Shown piece by piece: positions 47,142-56,883 of a stretch of 64,000 bases of DNA; position 1 is the first letter of the stretch, and each line of letters begins with the position of its first letter. The position numbers were made by a program, and so were the translations under genes. The notes beneath the pieces were generated by a model that was not told the origin of the DNA, made no database searches, and saw only the letters and a program-made list of their open reading frames with translations. The DNA is taken from contig NZ_BCWX01000004.1 in the NCBI RefSeq assembly GCF_001894805.1, positions 496,001 to 560,000 of the forward strand. The letters are read 5' to 3'. Origin of the DNA: Rhodococcus globerulus NBRC 14531 (GTDB lineage: Bacteria > Actinomycetota > Actinomycetes > Mycobacteriales > Mycobacteriaceae).

Positions 47142-48344
47142 TCATCTGACATCAAAAACTGCCTCCTCATTCGGGGTTACTTTCCGGGGAGCCGCGTCGA
47201 CATCATGGGGGAATCGGAACCGCAATGCTGCGGCGGCACAGGCAGCGGCCAGGACGATGGCAGCACCGAGTAGCAGTGCGTCGCGGTACCCGTCTCGCAG
47301 CAACGGAGTGACGACGAGTGGACCGAGAATCTGACCGACGCTGTATCCAGCGGTCAGCAACGCCACGGCGCGTGGGAACTGCAGGTGCGCGCCAATGGCC
47401 AACACGATCGACCCGATACCGAGGAAGGTCACGCCGAACAGAAAAGCGGAGATCAGCGCGGGGCCGACGCCGCCGATCAGAGCAGGCAGCGCTATGCCGA
47501 CCGCCTGAATCAACAGGGCAGCGAGTAGGAGGGTCGGCCGCGACCAACGCAGGCTGAGCCAGGCCCACAGGGCACACGAGGGAAATGCGGCCAGACCGAC
47601 CACTATCCAAGCACCGCTGCCCACCCATTCTGGAGCGGCGAGATCGATTGCGGCAACAAGGAACGTGCCCGCGATGATGTACCCGATGCCTTCCAGGAAA
47701 TAACTGATGAACAGGGCGGTGAACCAGCGTTGGGGACTGGGAGTTCCCGGCGCGTCCGGTGTGATGATCGGACGCGGTTCCGTTGTCAGCCCCCAGGCTA
47801 CGGCCGCACACACCACTGCCAGGGCAGCAGATGCCAGCCAGGCAGTGCTCCAGGTGCCGACGAAGCGGACGACGAACACGAGGACCCCGGACAGGGCGAT
47901 ACCCAACCCAACTCCGCCGAATCCCCATCCGGCCAGGAATTGGGACTGCCCCCGAAGGTGCGCGTGCAAAGCGCTGACGGCGATCATGAATACGAGGGCA
48001 CTGGCAATGCCTGCGACGAGCCGCAGGGCGAACCAGATGGATCCGTCGTGGGTAGTGGGCATGAGCGCCAAAGTCGCGATGAGAACCACCAACGACATAC
48101 GCATCACCGCTGCCGAGCGCACCACGCCGGGAATGAGGATTCCCGCGAGCGCGCCGATGAGGTACCCGACGTAGTTGGCTGTGGCCAGGGTGGCGCCGAG
48201 CGAGGCGGACAGACCGGCCTGCGTGTGCATCAACGGCAGAATCGGTGTGTAGACGAATCGACCGATTCCCATGCTCGCGGCCAGCGCAGCGGCAGCTTGG
48301 ACAGCGTGCGCTCGCGGGAAGACATCGTTGTGGACTGTGGTCAT
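47142..48344 (-). CDS. YbfB/YjiJ-type MFS transporter
   Basis: A 400-aa protein with about 12 membrane segments. GIGRFVYTPILPLM near the start and LAGWGFGGVGLGIALSG mark the YbfB/YjiJ MFS group. It is probably an exporter or sugar/acid transporter. Start ATG 48344 is the first in-frame one with good context. It is divergent from a LysR gene and heads the operon with the NMO enzyme. Confidence 0.87.
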   Translation of the reverse strand: MTTVHNDVFPRAHAVQAAAALAASMGIGRFVYTPILPLMHTQAGLSASLGATLATANYVGYLIGALAGILIPGVVRSAAVMRMSLVVLIATLALMPTTHDGSIWFALRLVAGIASALVFMIAVSALHAHLRGQSQFLAGWGFGGVGLGIALSGVLVFVVRFVGTWSTAWLASAALAVVCAAVAWGLTTEPRPIITPDAPGTPSPQRWFTALFISYFLEGIGYIIAGTFLVAAIDLAAPEWVGSGAWIVVGLAAFPSCALWAWLSLRWSRPTLLLAALLIQAVGIALPALIGGVGPALISAFLFGVTFLGIGSIVLAIGAHLQFPRAVALLTAGYSVGQILGPLVVTPLLRDGYRDALLLGAAIVLAAACAAAALRFRFPHDVDAAPRKVTPNEEAVFDVR

Positions 48345-48439
48345 GGTCTTATCGTGTGCCGCGGCCGCGCCGAACCGCCACGACCGCTTTGCTCCCGACT
48401 GATAGTCACAACCTCCCACCGCACGTAACATGAAGGATC

Positions 48440-49360
48440 GTGGAGCTGCGTCAGCTGAGATACTTCGAGGTCGTCGCCGAAGAACTGCACTTCGGCCGAG
48501 CCGCGGCGCGGCTACTGATAGCCGGGCCGTCATTGTCGCAGCAGATCATGGCACTCGAACGCGACCTCGGCGTCAAGCTGTTCGTCCGCGACCGCCGTTC
48601 CGTCGCTCTGACGCCGGCCGGCGCGGCGCTGCTCCCCGACGTCCGCGCACTACTCGAGAGAGCCGAGAATCTGCGTCGACGCGCGGAGCGTCTGTCCGGA
48701 GCGGAGCCCGTCCGCATCGGCTACGTCAATTGGCTCCCCACGGATCTGAGCGCGCGCACTTCGGGGGTCGCGCAACTGCACGTCGACCCCTGGGTGGTGC
48801 CCTCGCACGCGCAGGCCGCGCGGGTGGCGGACGGCAGCCTCGACCTGGCGATCGCCTGGGTGCGGAAAACCGATGTCGCCCAACATGCTCTGAGCGCAAG
48901 ACTGCTCGGTGCGGATCGGCTGTACGCCGTCTCCGCCGGTGCGGAAACCACACCGGTGCGGGCACGCGACGTGGTCGTACTCATCGACGACGACACCACC
49001 TCCTGGTATTCGTGGAACGTCTACGCCGAAGAATTCGCTCGCGATACCGGCGCACAGATCCTGCGCATCAACGACGGTGGTATCACCGGCCCGGCATTCT
49101 TCGATCACGTCCGTGCCATCGGCCACCCCGTGGTCAACTCACCCAAGGGCCAGACCGTCACGCTGCCAAGCGATCTCACTGCGCGTCCGATGGTTGCCCC
49201 CACGGCAGTCTGGACGTGGTCGCTCCTTTATCGCGAGAACGAAACGCGTCCTGCAGTTCTCGCGGCCGTCGACGCTCTCACCCGGGACGTCGCTGATCTC
49301 GGAATCCACGAAGACGGAATATGGCTGCCCATGGACGATCCTTACCGGAGGCATCGATGA
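48440..49360 (+). CDS. LysR-family regulator
   Basis: A 306-aa protein: LRQLRYFEVVAEELHFGRAA, in part, then LLIAGPSLSQQIMALERDLG. It starts at GTG 48440. It is divergent from the MFS/NMO operon and likely controls it. The C-terminal end overlaps the next gene by ATGA, so a downstream protein is made with it, which is unusual for a LysR gene. Confidence 0.88.
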   Translation: MELRQLRYFEVVAEELHFGRAAARLLIAGPSLSQQIMALERDLGVKLFVRDRRSVALTPAGAALLPDVRALLERAENLRRRAERLSGAEPVRIGYVNWLPTDLSARTSGVAQLHVDPWVVPSHAQAARVADGSLDLAIAWVRKTDVAQHALSARLLGADRLYAVSAGAETTPVRARDVVVLIDDDTTSWYSWNVYAEEFARDTGAQILRINDGGITGPAFFDHVRAIGHPVVNSPKGQTVTLPSDLTARPMVAPTAVWTWSLLYRENETRPAVLAAVDALTRDVADLGIHEDGIWLPMDDPYRRHR

Positions 49361-50052
49361 CACGACGGGCTATTCGCGTTTTCTGGGGACGACGTCCGGA
49401 ATCGGTGCAAGCCGTGGCCTCCCGGTGGCGTCAGACGTTGGAGCAAGTCGAGTTCCTGTTGCCCGAGTCGGTCGACGGGTCGTGGCAACAGATCCACTCG
49501 TCCGGACCTACCACCGCCGTAACCGTCGACCAGTTGGCACAGGTCCTCGAGAACGCGCAGGCCGCCGAAGACTGGTCGGATCGTCTGGGAATCGGATTGA
49601 GGCTCGTATCCGGTAGCGGTCCCGATTGGGGACTCGAGTTATCTGGATTAGCCGGTGGCGAACCGGAGATAATTCTTCAGTCGATGGTTCTTGCGGTCAG
49701 TACACCGGACACCTCCGAAGTTCCTGAGGCGGAACTACTTCGGATGCTCGCCGCGGTGTGGGAACCGGGCTTCGGCGACGTCACCGACGACAACATCCTC
49801 GACGCCCTCGAAGACGAGTCCGACTATCGCGTCGGCGATCCCGTGATCGGCCGAGTCGGCTACCTCTGCGCCGGACGCGCTGAAGCAGTCCCCGACAACC
49901 TGAAAGCAGGAGGCGCACTACCGGGTGGTGGCGTGCTGTTACGGATCGGGGCAGCCGGTGAGGTCGACGCAGTCGTCAGAGCATACGAGCGCCTCCGCGG
50001 CGCGGGGGCGCTCGATCCTCTTCCGCGTCCACTGGATCGGGCAGTCTTCTGA
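49357..50052 (+). CDS. hypothetical protein, possibly Imm52-like
   Basis: A 231-aa acidic protein. The start RRAIRVFWGRRPESVQAVASR and a later SDRLGIGLRLVSG recall immunity protein 52 (Imm52) of toxin systems, but the match is weak. No toxin gene is adjacent. The ATG overlaps the LysR stop. Alternative: an uncharacterised actinobacterial protein. Confidence 0.55.
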   Translation: MTRRAIRVFWGRRPESVQAVASRWRQTLEQVEFLLPESVDGSWQQIHSSGPTTAVTVDQLAQVLENAQAAEDWSDRLGIGLRLVSGSGPDWGLELSGLAGGEPEIILQSMVLAVSTPDTSEVPEAELLRMLAAVWEPGFGDVTDDNILDALEDESDYRVGDPVIGRVGYLCAGRAEAVPDNLKAGGALPGGGVLLRIGAAGEVDAVVRAYERLRGAGALDPLPRPLDRAVF

Positions 50053-50096
50053 TGCCGTTCGCGGCATCATGGACCCTCGCTTCACACTTCGCGCGT

Positions 50097-50729
50097 CTAC
50101 GTGTTCTCGCCGCTCCGCCGCCTGGCAGAAATTGCGCCGTGGGGTCGGTAACCGCTTCCCGTTCGGGTATGGGCCTCGACCACTTCGAAGCCCGCTGTAG
50201 CCAGAACCCGGCTGAGTTCGGCCACCGGCCATCGATAGCCAGTCGTCGCCGCGTGATCGAAAGGCTCTACGGCTGCGCCTTCGAAGAAACCAACCAGCAA
50301 CCCACCACCCGGCCGAATCACACGCGCGAACTCGGCGAGCGGTGCCGCGATATCTTGCGGATTGTGGTGGACGAGTGAGTACCAGGACAGCACTCCCCCC
50401 AGAGAATCTGCCTCGGCGTCCAATGCCTCGAAGCCCCCGATATCGAAGGAAAGATCTGGGTACTGCGCGCGGGCTCGTTCAACGAACTGAGGAACCAGAT
50501 CAATCCCGCTCACAGCCAGTCCGCACTGGGCCAAGAAGTCTGTCCACTGCCCAGGCCCGCACCCAGCGTCGAGCACGGGACCTGTCAGGCTGGCGGCCCA
50601 GCTGGTCACCAGGGCCCGATCGGATGGGTGCGTCGACTCCATCGAGCCGAAGAGATCGGTGTACTCCTGGGATCTGGCCGAATACGACTCTCGGACGATT
50701 TCGCGTCGGCCGGCGCTCGAGTTCTCCAT
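50097..50729 (-). CDS. SAM-dependent methyltransferase
   Basis: A 210-aa class I methyltransferase: VLDAGCGPGQWTDFL (motif I), GIDLVPQFV (motif II) and LSWYSLVHH. It has no signal peptide. The substrate cannot be inferred; ubiE-like small-molecule methylation is possible. It stands alone. Confidence 0.88.
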   Translation of the reverse strand: MENSSAGRREIVRESYSARSQEYTDLFGSMESTHPSDRALVTSWAASLTGPVLDAGCGPGQWTDFLAQCGLAVSGIDLVPQFVERARAQYPDLSFDIGGFEALDAEADSLGGVLSWYSLVHHNPQDIAAPLAEFARVIRPGGGLLVGFFEGAAVEPFDHAATTGYRWPVAELSRVLATAGFEVVEAHTRTGSGYRPHGAISARRRSGENT

Positions 50730-50860
50730 ACCGTCAATGATCGCCGATCCGTGTAGTGGCCCGAAACAGATTTAAGTTTTACGCCGCGAACACTACCTTC
50801 GCAGTAATCGTCGAACTTGCAAATCTTCATACGGCCCTTAGGATCACACTTCTAGCGCCT

Positions 50861-51325
50861 CTACTTACCGTCTCCGTTCGCGCCGCCGCCCCGAGCTTCG
50901 ATAGCCTCGACAGACTTCTTGAACGACTTACCCAACACTTGAGAGCCGAAGAGCCCGAGTACTGATGCCAGGAGCTTTCCCTTGAGGTTCTTCCCGTCGC
51001 GGACCACAACTGCATCTACATCGGTGATACCCGTGGGTTGCTGCGTCAGAGTGTAGGTATGGCCGGACGCGCCACCCCACAAGTTCGAGTCGGTGGTCGT
51101 CATCACGACGCGATGCGGGTCAGTCCAGTCGTAGTGCAGTCGTTCCCAGATACCGCCCGAGCCCTCCGTGACATCGGCATCGTGGGGGCCTTCGTGGTGC
51201 ACTTTGAGGTAGTTGTCTGCGCTGCGGCCGAAGATTTCCTCGCGCCCCGGGCCGAAGTCGGTCAGCCCGGCAAGGACCTGCTCGGGCGTCGCGGTGGTCG
51301 TCTGGTGAAGATGGATCGTGGTCAT
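50861..51325 (-). CDS. SRPBCC-family protein
   Basis: A 154-aa protein. IHLHQTTTATPEQVLAGLTD at the start and ERLHYDWTDPHRVVMTTTDS in the middle fit the START/SRPBCC fold with a hydrophobic ligand cavity. ATG 51325 is preceded by AAGGCGCC. Similar proteins occur widely in mycolata; ligand unknown. Confidence 0.8.
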   Translation of the reverse strand: MTTIHLHQTTTATPEQVLAGLTDFGPGREEIFGRSADNYLKVHHEGPHDADVTEGSGGIWERLHYDWTDPHRVVMTTTDSNLWGGASGHTYTLTQQPTGITDVDAVVVRDGKNLKGKLLASVLGLFGSQVLGKSFKKSVEAIEARGGGANGDGK

Positions 51326-51584
51326 GGCGCCTTCCTTGAACACTGGGATGATCCGCTCCGGTCCAAAAAACCGGGAGGTGACTCATCCAGCACACCATTC
51401 TCACGAGCGTTGCGAAAGAGGGAGGTACGGCAACTCGATCGCCGACCTCGCTGGGAGCGTCGCAACGGGTTCACATCTACTCCAAATGCAGTAGTCGAAG
51501 TTGATCCATCTGGACGATTCGCGCCTCGGAAAACCGCGGCATCATCGGTACAGCGTGCAGACAACCCCACCCGAGGAGTGCCCC

Positions 51585-52433
51585 ATGACCGCCGAGATAC
51601 CCGAAGCGCCGATCCCCGACGCACCCAATGCCCGGCGCTACGAAGGCAAAGTCGTCTTCATCACCGGAGCCGCCCGCGGCCAAGGACGCGCCGAAGCAGT
51701 CCGCTTCGCCGCTGAAGGCGCAGACATCATCGCCCTCGATATCTGTGCAGACTTACCTACTACCGAATATGCCGGTGCCACACCAGAAGACCTCGCGGAA
51801 ACAGTGCGGCTGGTCGAACAACACGGCCGGCGCATCGTCACAAGCATTACCGACATCACCGACTTCGATGCCCTCACAGCCGCAGTCGAACACGGAGTCG
51901 GCGAACTGGGCAGGCTCGACGTAGTCGTTGCCAACGCAGGCATGACCACCGCATCCCTGTCCTGGGAAATCGATCTAGATCACTGGCACGCCACCATCGA
52001 CAACAACTTGCACGGCGCCTTCTACACCGCCAAAGCGACGGTACCGATCTTGATCGAACAGGCGACCGGCGGCGCGATCGTCTTCACCAGCTCGGTCGCC
52101 GGACTGAAGGGCCTACCGTTTCTTGCGGACTACGCAGCTGCCAAGCACGGGGTGACAGGTCTCGCGAAGACGATGGCGAACGAACTGGCAAAGTATCGAA
52201 TTCGCGTCAACACCGTCCATCCCCACGGTGTCGCCACAGGTCTCACCGTCCCCGAACTGCATCAAAAGATGGAGACGCGCCAGGACCTCGGATTGCTGTT
52301 CATGGGAAGTCTCCCTGACCAGGTGAGCCAGTCCGAAGACATCGCGGCAGCTGTTGCCTGGATCGCATCCAACGAAGCCCGCCACGTCACCGGTATCCAA
52401 CTGCCCGTGGACCTAGGACGTACCAACCGCTGA
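51585..52433 (+). CDS. mycofactocin-coupled SDR-family oxidoreductase
   Basis: A 282-aa SDR with TGAARGQGRAEAVRFAAEG, in part, NAG and YAAAKHG. The insert DICADLPTTEYAGATPEDLA and TVRLVEQHGRRI is the diagnostic of the mycofactocin-coupled SDR subfamily (TIGR03971). These carry non-exchangeable NAD and pass electrons to mycofactocin. GAGGAG precedes ATG 51585. No mft gene is in the window, so it depends on a distant locus. Substrate is likely an alcohol or terpene. Confidence 0.88.
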   Translation: MTAEIPEAPIPDAPNARRYEGKVVFITGAARGQGRAEAVRFAAEGADIIALDICADLPTTEYAGATPEDLAETVRLVEQHGRRIVTSITDITDFDALTAAVEHGVGELGRLDVVVANAGMTTASLSWEIDLDHWHATIDNNLHGAFYTAKATVPILIEQATGGAIVFTSSVAGLKGLPFLADYAAAKHGVTGLAKTMANELAKYRIRVNTVHPHGVATGLTVPELHQKMETRQDLGLLFMGSLPDQVSQSEDIAAAVAWIASNEARHVTGIQLPVDLGRTNR

Positions 52434-52529
52434 CACACGGCGGCGGATCGTTGCGAATCCCCAGCACAGACGAGCGACGATGCCACGTTCCGCGACGCCT
52501 CCCTCTGGGCGGGGAGGAGAATAGCGACT

Positions 52530-53718
52530 ATGTCCTTGCTCGAATTCGAAAACCTCATCCGGCGCCCATGGTTCCGGCAGGTCGAGGCGCTGGACCGGAT
52601 AGCTCTGGTGGTCTCGATACTCGCCGTATGCACCGAGGCATTTCGGATGGTGGCCGAATCTGCACCACTCGGTGGGTACGTTGCCATCGCAGTCACTGCA
52701 CTCGGCGTCGCCATATCGCGGCGCTATACGTGGGCTGGTCTGACTGTTGTACTGGCAGGGTCCGTGATCGATGCAATCTTCTGGGATCCTTTGGTGCCAT
52801 GGACTGTTGCGGTCTTCACTGTCTTTTCGCTGACTCTGCGTGGGACCTCCGGGCTGGGCACCGGCCTGGCCGCAGGCTTCGTGGCCTACGCAGCTTCCGT
52901 GTACGCCGATTCCGCCGGACTTCTCGACTCGGCCGCTGTTGCGGGATTCGCTTCCGCGATAGCAGCAGCCGCCGCAGGAAACGCTCTCCGCAACCGAGAG
53001 CGCTACTGGAAGGCACTCGAGGAACGGGCACTGGATGCGATTGCCACGCGTGAGAGTGAAACGAATCGGCGTGTCGCAGAAGAACGTTTGCGGATCGCGC
53101 GCGATCTCCACGACATGGTCGGACATGAAGTTGCCGTAGTGAGTATGAATCTTGGTGTGGCGGAGGTGAATCTGCCTCCGGATTCGGAACGATCTCGGCA
53201 GGCGCTCGACGCGGCAGGCGCTCGACGCGGCCCGCGTCGGCGTTGCAGCGGTACTCAACGAGACTCAAAGTATTCTGAATATATTGCGCGGTGATTCGAG
53301 CCCCATCGAGGATCAGACCCAACCCGTTCCGGGTGTCGATCAGATTTCCGGACTGATCGATTCCTACCGCCGGATCGGGTTGAAGGTCAATGCCGAAATC
53401 GACACAGTTGCAGATAAGTTGGATCCAACTGTCGACGCGGCAACCTATCGGATCGTGCAGGAAGCCTTGACCAACGCGCATCGGCACGGAGACAGTGAGG
53501 TCGACCTGACGCTCAGATCCGCAGGCGGTTTCATCGTCGTCGAGGTAGCCAATCGACGCGGCAGTATCGGATCGAGAAATCGACCGGGAGAAGGATACGG
53601 TTTGGTGGGGATGCGTGAGCGTGCGACATCTGCCGGTGGTGTGCTCGATATCGGAGGCGACGAAACGATGTTCACAGTGAAAGCGACCATACCCACCCAA
53701 GGGAGGTCGATCCGGTGA
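52530..53718 (+). pseudogene. NarL-type sensor histidine kinase with frameshift from 16-bp duplication
   Basis: The reading frame runs from ATG 52530 to about 53290 and encodes a membrane N terminus (five segments, residues ~25-150) and a HisKA_3 domain (RIARDLHDMVGHEVAVVSMN, phospho-His in the DLHD). It then goes out of frame at a 16-bp tandem duplication (53196-53227). The rest, ATPase domain (VQEALTNAHRHG N box, GEGYGLVGMRERA), continues in another frame to 53718. Removing one copy gives one continuous 391-codon kinase. It is coupled to its response regulator by GTGA. As read the kinase is split and probably inactive. Confidence 0.85.
53196..53227. repeat. 16-bp tandem duplication disrupting the kinase
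   Basis: The unit CGGCAGGCGCTCGACG occurs at 53196-53211 and exactly again at 53212-53227. The 16-bp addition shifts the frame by one. With one copy the protein reads QALDAARVGVAAVLNETQS, a normal HisKA_3 helix. Reversible slippage or an assembly error are both possible. Confidence 0.9.
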
Positions 53719-54374
53719 TACGGGTAATGATTGTCGACGACCAGGAAATGATTCGCCAAGGGCTGCGTGCCATCCTCGCCGGAAACGACCGTATCGAGGT
53801 CGTGACGGATGTCGCCGACGGGTACCAGGCAGTCGAAGTGGCGAGGACCGACCAGATCGACGTCATATTGATGGATATTCGTATGCCGGGGATCGATGGC
53901 GTGGAAACGATTCGACGCATCCGCGAGTTCGCACCGGCAGAGACGGTCAAAATTATCGTTCTGACAACCTTCGATCACGATGCGACAGTGCTGACAGCAC
54001 TGCAAGCCGGCGCCAACGGGTTCCTGAGCAAAGCTGTCAGTCCCACCGAACTGGCCGCGGGTATCGAGGCAGTAGCCAGTGGTGTTGGCGCACTGTCTGG
54101 TTCGGCTGCAGCGTCGGTAATCAGCCGAGTCTCCGAACAACCCGTGCGCACCGTGGACGCGGCGCTGGCTGCTCGGTTCTCTGCGCTGACTCCTCGTGAG
54201 CGCGAGGTGGTAATCGCCGCAGCTGCAGGCAAGAGCAATACCGAGATTGCGTCCGACATGTTCCTGTCTCCGTTCACCGTGAAGACTCATGCGGGCCGCG
54301 CGATGATCAAGGTGGGCGCCCGGGATCGTGCCCAGTTGATTGTATTTGCCTATCAGGCTGGGTTGGTCGCCTGA
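53715..54374 (+). CDS. NarL/LuxR-type response regulator
   Basis: A 219-aa two-component regulator. The receiver domain has DDQEMIRQGL and the phospho-acceptor in ILMDIRMPGIDG; a LuxR HTH (LTPREREVVIAAAAGKSNTEI, in part) ends the protein. GTG 53715 overlaps the kinase stop. It controls probably the downstream MMPL gene 160 bp away. It is intact, so it may be phosphorylated by another kinase or be non-responsive here. Confidence 0.92.
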   Translation: MIRVMIVDDQEMIRQGLRAILAGNDRIEVVTDVADGYQAVEVARTDQIDVILMDIRMPGIDGVETIRRIREFAPAETVKIIVLTTFDHDATVLTALQAGANGFLSKAVSPTELAAGIEAVASGVGALSGSAAASVISRVSEQPVRTVDAALAARFSALTPREREVVIAAAAGKSNTEIASDMFLSPFTVKTHAGRAMIKVGARDRAQLIVFAYQAGLVA

Positions 54375-54457
54375 TCGCGTGTTTGGGCTGCCTGCCCCGG
54401 CCGGTGTACTTCATTTGCAGTAGTTTTTTCGGTCTCGATGGACGACGACGTTGGGCC

Positions 54458-54472
54458 GTTTCCCAGGGAAAC
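54458..54472. promoter_or_regulatory. inverted repeat upstream of MMPL gene
   Basis: GTTTCCC-A-GGGAAAC is a perfect 7-bp inverted repeat with a one-base centre, 66 bp before the MMPL start and downstream of the response regulator gene. A regulator site is plausible. Confidence 0.45.
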
Positions 54473-54537
54473 TGAAACAGTCCTCTTCGCATGAGTTGTT
54501 GCGTGCGAACTGTTTTCACTTTCTTGTCAGGAGAATC

Positions 54538-56766
54538 ATGCCCCTCGTACTAGCGTGGATAGGGCGATTCAGCGCCCGCCACCGACTCGTTGTCGTCCTC
54601 GCGTGGCTAGTCGCGTTGTTTGCGTTGACTGGAGTGCTGGTCTCGGGTGGGTCCGCGGAGGAGAGCGCGTCGGCATCGATTCCGGACACCCGGGCTTCGC
54701 AGGCCATGGAGGTGATGAATCAGAAGTTCCCCTCGACGGGCCAGTCCGACAGAGCGCCGGGCACTGTGCAGTTGGTGATGCAGACAACCGGCGGCGCGAG
54801 CGTGACGGATACCGATGTGCGCAATCAGATCGACGGTTTACTCGACTCTGCGTCGACTGTCGCAGATGTCGTCACAGTCAGCGACCCGTTCGACTCGTCG
54901 AACCCATTCGTTTCAGCGGACACGACGACCGCCGTCTCGACTGTCATTTTCGCTGCGATGGACGAAGATCAGCAGCATGCCGCATATGACGCTATTTTGG
55001 CACTCGCGGACACCGCTCCGAACACCCTGGTGGCAGAGGTCGGTGGGCAACTCTTCGAACCCGCGACCTCGGTAGGCGGCATCGGCGAAATTGCCGGCGT
55101 CCTTGTGGCATTCGTCGTTCTGTTTCTCACTTTCGGTTCACTTCTCGCCGCAGGTGCGAACATGCTCGTTGCACTCAGCGGCGTCGCCGTCGGCACCCTC
55201 GGGGTCCTGGCCTACGGCACCATCAGCCCGATCGAACCGACCACCATCACCTTGGGCACCATGCTCGGCTTGGCAGTAGGTATCGACTACAGCCTGTTCA
55301 TCCTCACAAGATTCCGCGCCGAACTACGCGATGGTCACAGCGTCGAGAAGTCCGTCGGCAAGGCAGTCGGCACGGCCGGAACAGCAGTCGTGTTCGCCGG
55401 CCTGACCGTCATCATCGCATTGGCCGGTTTGCGCGTGGTCGGGATCAGCTTCATCACCGACATGGGTATGGGCGGAGCGTTCGGAGTTCTTGTCGCAGTA
55501 TTGATGTCGTTGACCATGTTGCCGGTACTGATGCGCACCCTCGGCCTGCGGGCGCTGCCGCGCAAGGAACGCCACATTGTCGCAGCTGTGCCTGCCGTCG
55601 CGTCACATGCTGCTGACGAAAAGCGTAGTAGTAAAACATTTTTCGCAGCATGGGTCGGATTCCTGGTGCGGCGTCCGGTGATCTCGATCGTCGCCGGCAT
55701 CGGTGTCCTACTGATCGTGGCCATTCCGCTGCTCGGGATGAAAACCGCGCAGAACGTTCCCGGTGGCCTTGATCCTTCGTCTACGCAGCGTCACGCCTAC
55801 GATCTGATCGTCGAAGAATTCGGCGGCATCCAAAGTCCGCTGATGGTGATCGCCGAAGGCGACAACGCAACGAATACCGCTGCGGTGCAAGAGCAACTCA
55901 CCAACCTCGACGGTGTACAGAGTGTTGATCCGGGCGTGCTCAGTGAAGACGGAACCGCGGCATTGTTCCGCCTCGTACCGACGGGTGGCCCTATCGACGA
56001 GAGCACCGAGAACCTGGTCGACAACATTCGGGACCGGGCAGACATGGCGCCTGGTGTTCACCTCGAAGTGACCGGTGAGACCGCAATCGGCATCGACATG
56101 GACGCCGCACTGCACCAAGCGTTGATCAAATACGTCGTGGTGATCGTCCTTCTGTCCTTCGTACTCCTGACCATCATGTTCCGATCCCTACTCGTACCGT
56201 TGATCGCCACACTCGGATACTTGCTTTCGGTCGGCGCCGCCTTCGGCGGCAGCGTCGCAGTGTTCCAGTGGGGCTGGTTGGATGCGATCATCCCTGCACC
56301 GCAAGGTGATCCGATGCTCAGCGTCCTGCCGATCATCCTCGTGGGGGTGCTGTTCGGGCTGGCCATGGACTACCAGGTGTTCCTGGTCTCCCGCATCCAG
56401 GAAATGCACAGCCGCGGGATGTCACCCAAGGACGCGGTGATATCCGGCTTCAAGACATCCGGACCGGTTCTCGTTGCGGCAGCTGCGATCATGGTGTTCG
56501 TGTTCGCCGGTTTTGCCACCAGCACCATGGCAGTCGCGGCGTCGATCGCATTCGGGCTTGTCGTCGGAGTCCTCGCGGACGCATTCATCGTGCGTATGAT
56601 CTTGATGCCCGCGATGCTTGCGCTGCTGGGCAAGAGCGCATGGTGGCTCCCGCGCTGGCTCGACAAGATCATCCCCGACCTCGATATCGAGGGCCGCGCA
56701 CTCGACGAGCACCCCGACGCGAAGTCCGAAGGAAATTCACAGCCCACAGCTGTGCTGGTTCCGTGA
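54538..56766 (+). CDS. MMPL-family RND transporter
   Basis: A 742-aa protein with about 12 membrane segments. One segment is N-terminal (RLVVVLAWLVALFALTGVLV), a periplasmic loop follows, then two GIDYSLFIL and AMDYQVFLVSRIQEM-type motifs with the conserved Asp-Tyr pairs for proton relay. Such transporters export lipids, siderophores or drugs in mycolata. AGGAGA precedes ATG 54538. Control by the upstream response regulator is likely; the cargo is unknown. Confidence 0.92.
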   Translation: MPLVLAWIGRFSARHRLVVVLAWLVALFALTGVLVSGGSAEESASASIPDTRASQAMEVMNQKFPSTGQSDRAPGTVQLVMQTTGGASVTDTDVRNQIDGLLDSASTVADVVTVSDPFDSSNPFVSADTTTAVSTVIFAAMDEDQQHAAYDAILALADTAPNTLVAEVGGQLFEPATSVGGIGEIAGVLVAFVVLFLTFGSLLAAGANMLVALSGVAVGTLGVLAYGTISPIEPTTITLGTMLGLAVGIDYSLFILTRFRAELRDGHSVEKSVGKAVGTAGTAVVFAGLTVIIALAGLRVVGISFITDMGMGGAFGVLVAVLMSLTMLPVLMRTLGLRALPRKERHIVAAVPAVASHAADEKRSSKTFFAAWVGFLVRRPVISIVAGIGVLLIVAIPLLGMKTAQNVPGGLDPSSTQRHAYDLIVEEFGGIQSPLMVIAEGDNATNTAAVQEQLTNLDGVQSVDPGVLSEDGTAALFRLVPTGGPIDESTENLVDNIRDRADMAPGVHLEVTGETAIGIDMDAALHQALIKYVVVIVLLSFVLLTIMFRSLLVPLIATLGYLLSVGAAFGGSVAVFQWGWLDAIIPAPQGDPMLSVLPIILVGVLFGLAMDYQVFLVSRIQEMHSRGMSPKDAVISGFKTSGPVLVAAAAIMVFVFAGFATSTMAVAASIAFGLVVGVLADAFIVRMILMPAMLALLGKSAWWLPRWLDKIIPDLDIEGRALDEHPDAKSEGNSQPTAVLVP

Positions 56767-56793
56767 CAATTCTTGATTGACACGATGTTTTGT

Positions 56794-56816
56794 GGGGGCG
56801 GCACGTAGCCGCCCCC
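56794..56816. terminator. strong hairpin after MMPL gene
   Basis: GGGGGCGGC (56794-56802), loop ACGTA, GCCGCCCCC (56808-56816): a perfect 9-bp stem 28 bp after the MMPL stop. No T-run. Confidence 0.8.
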
Positions 56817-56883
56817 TGGGAACTCGTTCACTCTCCCCCACTAGGTCGACGGGCGAGAGCCACTGCGCATCCAGGAGGAAGCA

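Noticed and set aside
47203..47928. 241-aa frame inside the MFS gene
   Set aside because: Arg-rich shadow on the same strand; the MFS frame has clear membrane segments and motifs.
49357..50052. Secure Imm52 assignment
   Set aside because: Only the N-terminal phrase resembles the family; kept as a weak suggestion.
53284..53718. A separate small ATPase-domain gene
   Set aside because: It is better explained as the second half of the kinase after the 16-bp duplication; its TTG start has no ribosome site.
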